NCBI GenBank assembly: GCA_007125435.1 | Contig: SLDF01000390.1 | Location: forward strand, 1 to 9,561 | DNA: 9,561 bases | Direction: 5' to 3' | DNA from: Saprospiraceae bacterium | GTDB lineage: Bacteria > Bacteroidota > Bacteroidia > Chitinophagales > Saprospiraceae | Part shown: positions 1 to 6,623 of the stretch, one piece after another | Layout of the letters: each line of letters begins with the position of its first letter | How positions within the stretch are numbered: the first letter of the stretch is position 1 | Notes under the pieces: generated by a model | What the model saw: the letters and a program-made list of their open reading frames with translations, nothing else | What the model was told of the DNA's origin: nothing | The model's database searches: none | Translations under genes and position numbers: made by a program

Positions 1-251
1 CAAGTGCTACGCGACCGATGAAGCAGGAAGTATAAAGTAAAATTATCAAGCAGTGCAGCGGTCTAGCCTTTGAAGATGGCATCAAGGGTAGCTTGACTCC
101 GTAAGTATTTTTTTTCGAAGATATCGTTCAAAAGAGCAAGACTTGGGATCATTAAGATGGCTGTTTTCAGACTCTTAAAAGCGACCCGACGACGATAGGA
201 GGAGGGTGATGCCCAAAAAAGCGATACATTTATTACCCTTACACTAAAGCC
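1..251. other. Left-edge region without a supported gene
   Basis: No convincing coding region is seen. A minus-strand frame open from a possible ATG at 82 to the window edge gives only 27 codons. It has a hydrophobic stretch but no recognisable family, so it is not called. The region contains a T-run near 107-115 and, at about 181-238, a minus-oriented copy of an intergenic repeat that recurs elsewhere in the window. It lies just downstream of the repressor gene that ends at 252, so it probably includes that gene's 3' untranslated region. I could not identify a clear GC-rich terminator hairpin. Confidence 0.6.
181..238 (-). repeat. Intergenic repeat, copy A (minus orientation)
   Basis: Read on the minus strand, this segment starts GGGTA, continues through TCGC and a T-run into GGGCATCACCC, and ends GGGTCGCT. 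The same succession of blocks occurs on the plus strand at 6324-6379, and a shortened version occurs at 2379-2407. The ACCC and GGGT blocks could pair around a variable loop, so an RNA hairpin is possible. The element sits 14 bp beyond the stop codon of the repressor gene. It resembles the GC-richer intergenic repeats common in Bacteroidota, but membership of a named family is inference. Confidence 0.6.
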
Positions 252-1022
252 TCACTTGACCTTTTGATAGATGGCTGTCACTTTCTGATGTATGTCTGAC
301 AGTCTCTCCTCTAGCATTTGATCGAAGACCAGCTTGGCATCGGAAAAACTCAGGTGGGCATAGTACTGCCACAGCTCTCTTACTTCCTCGAAGTCAACCT
401 CATAGGGTGCATACAGTGTGTTGTCAGATGATAAAATCAGTGTCTGCCGTTCGCGGTTTACTTTCACGCGCTTGTACACCAGACCTTCTTGTTGAGTAAT
501 GACGACATATGTGAGGTCGTCCTTGACCTCAGACAAGTGCTCTATGTATGAGCAGATGACGACCGTGCCCGGCTCCATGGGCAGCATAGAGTCTCCCCGT
601 ATCTCAAAGCCCCTAAATGTACCTTGCGGAATCGATGGAAACCATATCCGCGGCAGCTCCCTGATGTACTCAGGGTCGTGGGCATTCTGCAGGTAGCCTG
701 CCTCGGCTTTGCGATCTACCAGCTCTATGTTTTCTTTCTTATCCTTATCCACGGTAATGGCCAGCACCTTCATATTCTTATTGCGGATGATCTCATAGGT
801 GGCTTGCTTCAGATCCTTGCATATCAGGTCGTCGATGCGGATACCAAATACTTTTGATAGCTCTACCAGGGTGTGAATGCTGGGCTCTGTCTTGCCCCTT
901 TCGTAATCTGCTATTGTGGATCTTGCTACGTCCAGCCTGTCTGCCAGCACTTGCTGTGACCACCCGGCCTTATGCCTCAGTAGCTTGATATTATCTCCCA
1001 GTGATACCTCTTTCTTTGTCAT
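252..1022 (-). CDS. XRE-type repressor with LexA/CI-like S24 self-cleaving domain
   Basis: Predicted 256-residue DNA-binding repressor. Residues about 9-64 form a helix-turn-helix of the XRE/Cro-CI class (WSQQ at 21-24, then the STIADYERGK segment). Residues about 105-220 match the S24/LexA peptidase-like domain. The Ser-Lys dyad appears intact, with Ser145 in GDSM and Lys184 in VYKR. An Ala108-Gly109 bond in AEAG sits where LexA, UmuD and CI are cut, so RecA-stimulated self-cleavage is a reasonable inference. The start at 1022 is chosen because the HTH begins soon after it; the longer frame to 1091 adds 23 unconserved-looking residues and would run towards the promoter. No Shine-Dalgarno is present. 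It is divergent from dinB, so it probably represses dinB and itself. It is not classical LexA, whose N-terminus is a winged helix. Confidence 0.9.
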   Translation of the reverse strand: MTKKEVSLGDNIKLLRHKAGWSQQVLADRLDVARSTIADYERGKTEPSIHTLVELSKVFGIRIDDLICKDLKQATYEIIRNKNMKVLAITVDKDKKENIELVDRKAEAGYLQNAHDPEYIRELPRIWFPSIPQGTFRGFEIRGDSMLPMEPGTVVICSYIEHLSEVKDDLTYVVITQQEGLVYKRVKVNRERQTLILSSDNTLYAPYEVDFEEVRELWQYYAHLSFSDAKLVFDQMLEERLSDIHQKVTAIYQKVK

Positions 1023-1114
1023 ACATTTTGTTGTTGTCCTTGATGCGCTGTGTATCGTCCGTGTCTGTCTGTGCAATACCCGTCCTTGCACGGATTTTCA
1101 TCCCGCTTTATGCA

Positions 1115-1122
1115 CAAAAATA
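1115..1122 (-). promoter_or_regulatory. Candidate -7 element for the repressor gene
   Basis: On the minus strand this reads TATTTTTG, an exact fit to the Bacteroidota -7 consensus TAnnTTTG. It lies about 93 bp upstream of the chosen repressor start at 1022. No good TTTG -33 element is seen at the usual 19-21 bp spacing. It abuts the palindrome AAGTACTT at 1122-1129, where a bound repressor would block polymerase. Promoter activity is inference. Confidence 0.4.
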
Positions 1123-1129
1123 AGTACTT
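1122..1129. promoter_or_regulatory. Short palindrome, possible operator
   Basis: AAGTACTT is a perfect 8-bp palindrome lying between the two divergent candidate promoters and touching the minus-strand -7 element. XRE-S24 repressors bind palindromic DNA as dimers, so this is a candidate auto-repression site. An 8-bp palindrome is short and could be chance. Confidence 0.25.
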
Positions 1130-1156
1130 TTCTATGAAATGTCGATATATTCGTCG

Positions 1157-1164
1157 TATTTTTG
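1157..1164 (+). promoter_or_regulatory. Candidate -7 element for dinB
   Basis: TATTTTTG matches the Bacteroidota TAnnTTTG consensus and ends 18 bp before the dinB ATG, which would give a very short leader. The region expected to hold a TTTG -33 element shows only a weak match. The downstream palindrome at 1173-1184 would lie near the transcription start, a typical repressor position. Confidence 0.4.
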
Positions 1165-1172
1165 TTGTATTA

Positions 1173-1184
1173 ATCGACGTCGAT
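1173..1184. promoter_or_regulatory. 12-bp perfect palindrome over the dinB start, possible repressor operator
   Basis: ATCGACGTCGAT is a perfect 12-bp inverted repeat whose last two bases are the first two of the dinB ATG. A third GTCGAT half-site lies at 1141-1146, 32 bp upstream (about three helical turns). An imperfect CGA-N5-TCG dyad occupies 1143-1153. Together with the adjacent repressor gene this suggests an operator, but the binding partner is inferred. Confidence 0.4.
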
Positions 1185-2367
1185 GTACGATAGAGCAATT
1201 GTTCATATGGATCTTGATTCGTTCTTCGTCTCAGTAGAGTGCTTGAAAAACAGTGCGCTGAGGGGGAAGCCATTGATCATTGGTGGTGTGAGTAACCGCG
1301 GGGTTGTTGCCTCTTGCAGTTATGAAGCCAGGAAGTTTGGTGTGCATTCGGCCATGCCGGTCAAGATGGCGCTAAGGCTCTGCCCGGACGCCATAGTGAT
1401 GAGGGGAGATATGGATAGCTACAGCAGGCACTCATCCCTTATCACAGAAATCATCAAGGAAGAAGCCCCCATTTTTGAGAAGACGTCGATTGATGAGTTT
1501 TATCTGGATCTGACGGGTATGGATCGGTACTTTGGCTGCTATAAATGGTCTGGAGAGCTGCGGCAAAAGATCATAAAGGAATCGGGACTGCCCATTTCTT
1601 TCGGTCTTTCGGTAAATAAGACTGTATCTAAAGTCGGCACCGGAGAAGCCAAGCCCAATGGCAGCATACAAATCGAAAGTGGTAGAGAAAAAGGATTCCT
1701 GGCCCCGCTGTCGATCAGAAAAATCCCCGGTGTAGGTAAAGAAACCTATAAACGCCTCAGCTTTATGGGGGTGCGCACTGTGAAGACCCTCAGTGATATA
1801 CCGGTTAAGTTATTAGAGAGGGAGTTTGGCAAGTCCGGCTCCGTACTCTGGCAAAAGGCCAATGGCATAGACCATACGCCGATCGAGCCCTACAGCGAAC
1901 AAAAGAGTATGAGTGCAGAGCGCACCTTGCATGAGGATACCTTAGACCTGAAATTCATCAAAGGTCTACTAGCCGACCTGACAGACAAACTATCATACGA
2001 ACTGAGAAGCGAACAAAAACTGTGCTCCGTCATCACAGTGAAGGTCAGATATGCCGACTTCAATACGTACACCCGGCAAAAATCCATCCCCTACACGGCT
2101 AATGACAGAGAGCTCGCCCGCCTTGCCCTGACACTATTTGACCAATTGTACGAACGAAGGCAGCTGATCCGGCTAGTCGGCGTTAAGTTTAGTGGTCTGG
2201 TCAGAGGCGCCTACCAGATAAGACTCTTCGAGGACACCCAGGAAGGTATTAATCTCATGCGAGCGATGGACTCTATCCGCCAAAAATACGGCAAAGATGC
2301 CATTGGCTATTCATGCATCGACCCCCGTAAGGCACCAAAGGAAGAAAAAATCTACAACCTGAAGTGA
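1183..2367 (+). CDS. dinB: DNA polymerase IV (Y-family translesion polymerase)
   Basis: A 394-residue Y-family polymerase that copies past damaged bases at stalled forks without proofreading. The palm begins at once (HMDLDSFF), giving metal ligand Asp10. The second metal motif is SIDEFYLD, with Asp104 and Glu105. A helix-hairpin-helix thumb motif (IRKIPGVGK) lies near 178-186, and the little-finger domain covers roughly 240-350. QIRLF at 345-349 fits the QxxLF sliding-clamp binding motif. Length and all catalytic residues are normal. The start at 1183 agrees with the family, since the first strand begins about five residues in; no Shine-Dalgarno is visible. The gene is divergent from an S24-type repressor, implying damage-inducible control. 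No imuB or dnaE2 partner is seen in the window. Confidence 0.96.
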   Translation: MYDRAIVHMDLDSFFVSVECLKNSALRGKPLIIGGVSNRGVVASCSYEARKFGVHSAMPVKMALRLCPDAIVMRGDMDSYSRHSSLITEIIKEEAPIFEKTSIDEFYLDLTGMDRYFGCYKWSGELRQKIIKESGLPISFGLSVNKTVSKVGTGEAKPNGSIQIESGREKGFLAPLSIRKIPGVGKETYKRLSFMGVRTVKTLSDIPVKLLEREFGKSGSVLWQKANGIDHTPIEPYSEQKSMSAERTLHEDTLDLKFIKGLLADLTDKLSYELRSEQKLCSVITVKVRYADFNTYTRQKSIPYTANDRELARLALTLFDQLYERRQLIRLVGVKFSGLVRGAYQIRLFEDTQEGINLMRAMDSIRQKYGKDAIGYSCIDPRKAPKEEKIYNLK

Positions 2368-2378
2368 TTTTGGATAGT

Positions 2379-2407
2379 GGGTTTTATGTTACCGCTTTGG
2401 GCATCAC
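2379..2407 (+). repeat. Intergenic repeat, short copy C at the dinB/comF junction
   Basis: This segment begins GGGT and runs through a T-rich stretch into CGCTTTGGGCATCACC, which is identical over 16 bases to 6342-6357 in copy B. It fills most of the 36-bp gap between the convergent dinB and comF genes. It extends into comF, so the comF stop codon (TGA on the minus strand, 2404-2406) lies inside the conserved block. The rest of the element seen in copies A and B is not recognisable here. Confidence 0.5.
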
Positions 2408-3114
2408 CAATCATCGGCTATGGCCAGAGTGGCTATGGATACTTTTACCTCCTCCAGACCGTGAAATGGTAAGATACAAGCCTCTAATGTAGCACCGGAA
2501 GTAAAGACATCATCCACTATCAATATGGTCTTACCTGTCAACCCTTCGGCATCTCTCAGCTGAAAAGCGTCTGACACATTTTTAATTCGATCCTGCTTAG
2601 ACTTACGAGTCTGCGTCTCTGTGTACTTTCTACGCACTAAAATATCTTCCCTCACTTTTACCCTCATGGCCTCACTCAGTCCCCGGGCATAACATGTACT
2701 TTGATTAAAGCCGCGCTCGTGAAGACGCTTAGGGTGCAGAGGTACGGGTATGATGTAGTCCGGCCGCCATTCTGCAGGTAATTGACTGAGGATATATTCG
2801 CCATGCCTGCGGCCAAATTCTTCTCCTATGTATTGCTTACCTCTGTACTTTAATTGATGCAGTAAGGCTTGAGTCACATTACCCTCCTTGAAAAACATGT
2901 AAGAAGATGCCCAGATAGGCAATGCTCTACCTGCCAGCCTCCAATGAACCAAGTTGTCAGTTAGACTGGGAAATCCACAAAGTGGCAAATCATGATTACA
3001 ATACACGCAGAGAACATCGCCACTTACCGGAATCTCTCTCATGCAAGCTGCGCACAACTCAGGAAAAAACAAGTGTAGAAAACTCTCCCAATACAACTTT
3101 ACTTTTGATAACAT
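2404..3114 (-). CDS. comF: ComF family phosphoribosyltransferase-like protein
   Basis: A 236-residue protein of the ComF/GntX family, which in several bacteria is needed for natural DNA uptake. It combines a small zinc-binding N-terminus with a type I phosphoribosyltransferase fold. Four cysteines in two CxxC pairs (Cys21, Cys24, Cys36, Cys39) form the probable zinc site. PVPLHPKRLHERGFNQ at about 123-138 is the family hallmark. ILIVDDVFTSGAT at 197-209 is the PRPP-binding loop with its two aspartates. Length is typical. It follows the amylase gene on the same strand after 66 bp, so it may be read from its own promoter or by readthrough. It converges with dinB. Whether it serves DNA uptake here is unknown, as no other competence gene is present. 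Confidence 0.92.
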   Translation of the reverse strand: MLSKVKLYWESFLHLFFPELCAACMREIPVSGDVLCVYCNHDLPLCGFPSLTDNLVHWRLAGRALPIWASSYMFFKEGNVTQALLHQLKYRGKQYIGEEFGRRHGEYILSQLPAEWRPDYIIPVPLHPKRLHERGFNQSTCYARGLSEAMRVKVREDILVRRKYTETQTRKSKQDRIKNVSDAFQLRDAEGLTGKTILIVDDVFTSGATLEACILPFHGLEEVKVSIATLAIADDW

Positions 3115-3180
3115 GCTATGTAGGGGTTTACAATCATATAGTCAGTCCAAAAAAACCATTACATCAGGCAAGGAAAAGTA

Positions 3181-6027
3181 TCATTCCAACACCCATTTAA
3201 ATGTGGCACTGCCCTTGTCGCTAAATACACTGATGATATACAGACCCGACGACATATCAGCAGGCAAGTTAATTCTGGTTTGTCCATCTAGCTGCAAATA
3301 TCGTTCCTGAAATATGGTCCGACCCTGTAGGTCTGTGACTACCAATTGACTCATACCATCTATATGCCCTGCTATATTAATGACGCGCTCAGAAGACGGA
3401 TTAGGAAACAGCTCCAACGGCAATTGATGATCCGGAATATCCGGCAGCACCGATGTTGAAAAGTCTCCGCTCGGTCGGTCAATTCTGCGGTCTAAATACA
3501 CCCTAAACTCTCCTGCTTTAAGTGGCACGATCATGGCCGTATCTTCTACCATAAGGCTATCACCCGATATGTAGTCATACCATTTGCCCGGCTTATAAAA
3601 CTCTGCCCTGATCTGACTATCTACGACTCTAAAGTTACCTAGAGCCACTACTTGCATATCGTCGCCCCTAAGCCTGACTCGCTTCACTACTGTATTGAGC
3701 CTGTAGTCAAAGTCTCTTGTTTTAAATACGTCATAGTTTGTTTTAAGGTAAATGAGGTCACTGGTCATATTATAGAGGCGTCTTCTATCTTCATCTTGAA
3801 AATAATCCCATCTAATAGGCTTAGGATCTACCCTACAGCTGGGATTAATAGTGCCATTGGGGCAGTGATTAATGGAATAGTCATACCCTAGCTCGCCAAA
3901 TTGCCAGAGCATTTTAGGGCCCGGAATCGTATAGAAAAAGGCGGATGCCAGAGCGACTCTTTCTAAGGCAGTGGGCAGGTTTCGGACATCGTAGTCATTA
4001 GCGCTATTGCCAAACTCTAGATTTCTAAACATGAGCCGTTCTTCATCGTGGCTTTCCATGTAGGTAATGAGATGTGGATCATTCCAGTTTCTTTCTCTAT
4101 AAACGCCCCAGGTCAGATCTGATGGATAGCCCATAGTGGCCTCATTGTATTGAAAGTTGAGATTGCCCCAGAGCAGCATATTGTTATTGGCCAACACTGT
4201 TTCTTCTGAATTGTCTGCAAGATGCTCTAAAATCACATAAGCCTTAGGGTTGACTTCGTGGATTTCATTAGCCACTCGGACCAAATTATCGACTCGCTCC
4301 TGATCATACAGACTAGCCCAGGGGTCATTGTTCCCTTTTAGCCGTGTGGTAAAACCCTTCGTAAGGTCAAATCGATATCCATCTATCTTGTATTCTTCGA
4401 TCCAGTAGATATTGGCACGCTTCATAAACTCCTGGAATGGCTTGCTGCCGTGATTAAATTTGTAGCCAAACCTCATGCCGGGGTTGGTAAAGATTTGATC
4501 GTGATACCATGGGTTTTCATCAGCCGGCCTATTGTTGTCTGCATCGAAGTACATGCGCAACATAGGGCTCAGTCCAAAACTATGATTCCATACCATATCT
4601 AGAATGACTGCCATACCCCTCTTATGGGCTTCATCTACAAAGCGCTTTAGATCATTCCTGGGGCCATAAAACTTATCCGGTGCAAAAAACATAGCGGGAT
4701 TGTACCCCCAGCTTAGGTTACCTTCAAATTGGTTAATAGGCATGAGCTCTATAGCATTAATGCCAAGCTCCTGTAAATAATCAAGTGTATCGATCAATGT
4801 TGCGTAGTCATGGGCACCGATAAAGTCCCTAATCAGCAGCTCATATATGACCAGGTCATCCACCTCCGGAGGGTCAAATGATTCTACCTCCCATTGATAA
4901 GGCTGCTGACCTGTCTGTAATACAGATACATAGTGATCTGTCTTACCATGTGGATACTCCATCAGTCCGGGATAAACGCCCCTGCTGATAATTTCAGAGT
5001 CATGCCATGGGTCCAATACCTTTTCCGCATAGAAGTCGGCTATGGGAATTTCACCATCTACAAGATACTGAAAGCCGTATTCTTTACCCGGCTCTAGCCC
5101 TGTGATCGTGATCCAATATCGGACACTATCTTCTCTTTGAAAATCTCGATTCATAAAATACGCATCACTAAGCTCCCAATCGTTGAAATCTCCAATGACA
5201 TAAATAAACGACTTGTGCGGTGCAAATATGGAAAGTGTGACTTCAGTCGGGTCAGAAGGGTTATAATTAATCCCATCAATAATATCTGCCGGAATAGGCG
5301 CATCGACCAGATCGGGATTAACAATGATGTAAAGGAACTCCTCAGCTGTTTCGTCTCCGGCATATGCCCTCACTACGAAGTCTTTTCTACCTCTATCTTC
5401 AATAGTATAATCAAACTCTAAAGTGTCTGAATCAACAGCCGCGAATAGCCTCGTCTCATCTTCAAATAGGACTATTGAGTCAATATCTGAAGTCGGAGAA
5501 TTAGCCACAGCTCTGACAAGAAGCTCATCTCCAAGGCTATATATCGCAGGAGAGCCTGAGCTCACTTGAGGAGAGGTGAAGCGCACATTTATGACTTCGT
5601 CAAATAAGTCTACGAATAGATCTGATGTTTGCTGGCTTCCAGCAGCGTTTCTGAAGACAAGAGCAAGCTGATATACCTTCTCTACAGATGGAGGTATATT
5701 GTAGAATTCTCTTATATCCTCTATATGCAATTCCCATATTTCACCTCCGACATTGGTCAGCCTGGCTTTATCTATATTATCGTTGGGGTTTGAAGGCCAT
5801 GGTGCTATGACATATCGCCAATTGCCGCCTGACATATCCTCTTCATTTATGATGACACCTGTATGGGCGTATACATCACCGTTGATATTTTCAAGTGCTG
5901 TACCAGTAGCATCGAAAATAATAGTCACAGGGTTGTTCTCAGTTGGAAACGCCGGATCGGTAGTTATAATCTGACTCGTCAGAATAAGTGGAAATAGTAA
6001 TAAAAGAAGTGCTATTCTATAGCTCAT
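3181..6027 (-). CDS. Secreted GH13 alpha-amylase family enzyme with T9SS sorting domain
   Basis: A 948-residue multidomain glycosidase predicted to act on starch-like alpha-glucans outside the cell. Residues 1 to about 19 are a signal peptide (hydrophobic run, then TSQ). Two beta-rich modules follow (about 20-145 and 150-238), then an E-set/CBM48-like module (about 255-345, VIGDFNDW). The TIM-barrel spans about 385-770. GH13 regions are intact: DMVWNH (477-482), GYRFD with nucleophile Asp554, ILEH with acid/base Glu601, and ESHD with Asp661. An all-beta C domain follows. A type A sorting domain covers about 868-948 (LFPNPSSE; SSGLYIISV), implying export by the type IX system to the surface or medium. 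The start at 6027 gives a clean signal peptide; an in-frame ATG at 6057 would add 10 residues. No SusC/SusD partners lie nearby. Exact substrate is not determinable. Confidence 0.93.
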   Translation of the reverse strand: MSYRIALLLLLFPLILTSQIITTDPAFPTENNPVTIIFDATGTALENINGDVYAHTGVIINEEDMSGGNWRYVIAPWPSNPNDNIDKARLTNVGGEIWELHIEDIREFYNIPPSVEKVYQLALVFRNAAGSQQTSDLFVDLFDEVINVRFTSPQVSSGSPAIYSLGDELLVRAVANSPTSDIDSIVLFEDETRLFAAVDSDTLEFDYTIEDRGRKDFVVRAYAGDETAEEFLYIIVNPDLVDAPIPADIIDGINYNPSDPTEVTLSIFAPHKSFIYVIGDFNDWELSDAYFMNRDFQREDSVRYWITITGLEPGKEYGFQYLVDGEIPIADFYAEKVLDPWHDSEIISRGVYPGLMEYPHGKTDHYVSVLQTGQQPYQWEVESFDPPEVDDLVIYELLIRDFIGAHDYATLIDTLDYLQELGINAIELMPINQFEGNLSWGYNPAMFFAPDKFYGPRNDLKRFVDEAHKRGMAVILDMVWNHSFGLSPMLRMYFDADNNRPADENPWYHDQIFTNPGMRFGYKFNHGSKPFQEFMKRANIYWIEEYKIDGYRFDLTKGFTTRLKGNNDPWASLYDQERVDNLVRVANEIHEVNPKAYVILEHLADNSEETVLANNNMLLWGNLNFQYNEATMGYPSDLTWGVYRERNWNDPHLITYMESHDEERLMFRNLEFGNSANDYDVRNLPTALERVALASAFFYTIPGPKMLWQFGELGYDYSINHCPNGTINPSCRVDPKPIRWDYFQDEDRRRLYNMTSDLIYLKTNYDVFKTRDFDYRLNTVVKRVRLRGDDMQVVALGNFRVVDSQIRAEFYKPGKWYDYISGDSLMVEDTAMIVPLKAGEFRVYLDRRIDRPSGDFSTSVLPDIPDHQLPLELFPNPSSERVINIAGHIDGMSQLVVTDLQGRTIFQERYLQLDGQTRINLPADMSSGLYIISVFSDKGSATFKWVLE

Positions 6028-6061
6028 AATATTGCGGTTTGTTGTTATAATATGCACTAGC

Positions 6062-6132
6062 CCGTATTGTATCTAGATTAGATCCGTATTAGAGTTTTAA
6101 CCCGCATTATGCATTAGCGATTTCTATTACGG
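6062..6132. promoter_or_regulatory. Array of CCGYATT motifs upstream of the amylase gene
   Basis: CCGTATT occurs at 6062-6068 and 6084-6090 and CCGCATT at 6102-6108, with the inverted form ATTACGG at 6126-6132. Two related 10-mers, ATGCACTAGC (6052-6061) and ATGCATTAGC (6109-6118), bracket part of the array. Spacings of 22 and 18 bp and the position 35-105 bp upstream of the amylase ATG suit regulator binding sites. No Bacteroidota-type -7 motif facing the amylase gene was found, and the binding protein is unknown. Confidence 0.25.
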
Positions 6133-6323
6133 CTTAAAATCTAACGCACCGGTTGTTTATATTATAAAAATGAGAGTTAATGCTTGTATCTGTAAATATA
6201 ATGAATACTACGAGAATTAAGGGAGATACATTTGGTCTTATTGTGTTTCTTACACGTATATGACGATAATTGTCGTTTCAGGTAGGTGATGACAGGTATA
6301 TACGATGACTTCATTTTCCCCTT

Positions 6324-6472
6324 GGGTACTTTTTATTTTGTCGCTTTGGGCATCACCCTTCACTTCGTTGCGGGTCGCTACGTTACAGGGCTCCCTGAAC
6401 AGTCGGCCTCTACTCCGCTATCGCTGCGCAGAGTCTGGCTCCTGCGTCGCCACCCTTTCACATCGCTGATGC
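6324..6472 (+). repeat. Intergenic repeat, copy B (longest)
   Basis: Begins GGGTAC, then a T-rich stretch, TCGCTTT, GGGCATCACCC, a variable loop and GGGTCGCT, matching copy A block for block. It continues for about 90 further bp, GC-richer than its surroundings. That part includes the hairpin CAGGG-CT-CCCTG at 6386-6397 and ends in TGATGC (6467-6472), the inverse of the GCATCA at 6350-6355. It lies about 150 bp beyond the stop codon of the aminopeptidase gene. Composition and layout resemble dispersed intergenic repeats frequent in Bacteroidota genomes. The outer limits are approximate. Confidence 0.6.
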
Positions 6473-6623
6473 AAGACCAGAAAAAACGACATTTAGAAAT
6501 ACCCCTAAACCAAGAGAGTGCATTTCATTTTCTCACTTTGGACATCAATTCCTATAAATCTACTTCGTTTTTCAATGATAAGGAGAAGAGAAGGATCGTC
6601 CTTATAACATCATTAAAAAACAT

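Larger units (their letters stand above)
6028..6623. other. Non-coding region between amylase and aminopeptidase genes
   Basis: About 600 bp without a supported gene. It lies downstream of the aminopeptidase gene and upstream of the amylase gene, both on the minus strand. It holds the CCGYATT motif array near the amylase start (6062-6132), nested inverted repeats at 6255-6304, and the longest repeat copy at 6324-6472. The 128-codon plus-strand frame at 6286-6672 runs through the repeat and into the aminopeptidase gene in antisense, so it is not called. No clear rho-independent terminator was found for the aminopeptidase. Confidence 0.7.

Noticed and set aside
1..82. Partial minus-strand ORF open to the left edge with a hydrophobic stretch
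   Set aside because: Only 27 codons are visible, with no ribosome-binding site or family match; it could be chance.
252..1022. Classical LexA or a prophage CI repressor
   Set aside because: The N-terminus is XRE-type rather than the winged helix of LexA, and no phage genes accompany it; the dinB pairing favours a host damage regulator.
1023..1091. Longer N-terminus for the repressor, starting at 1091
   Set aside because: The added 23 residues show no domain and would place the start close to the candidate -7 element; the HTH follows naturally from the ATG at 1022.
5137..5421. Antisense frames within the amylase gene
   Set aside because: They are shadows of a well-supported coding sequence and show no family features.
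6227..6234. TACATTTG on the plus strand, a match to the -7 consensus
   Set aside because: No plus-strand gene lies downstream and no -33 element is seen at proper spacing.
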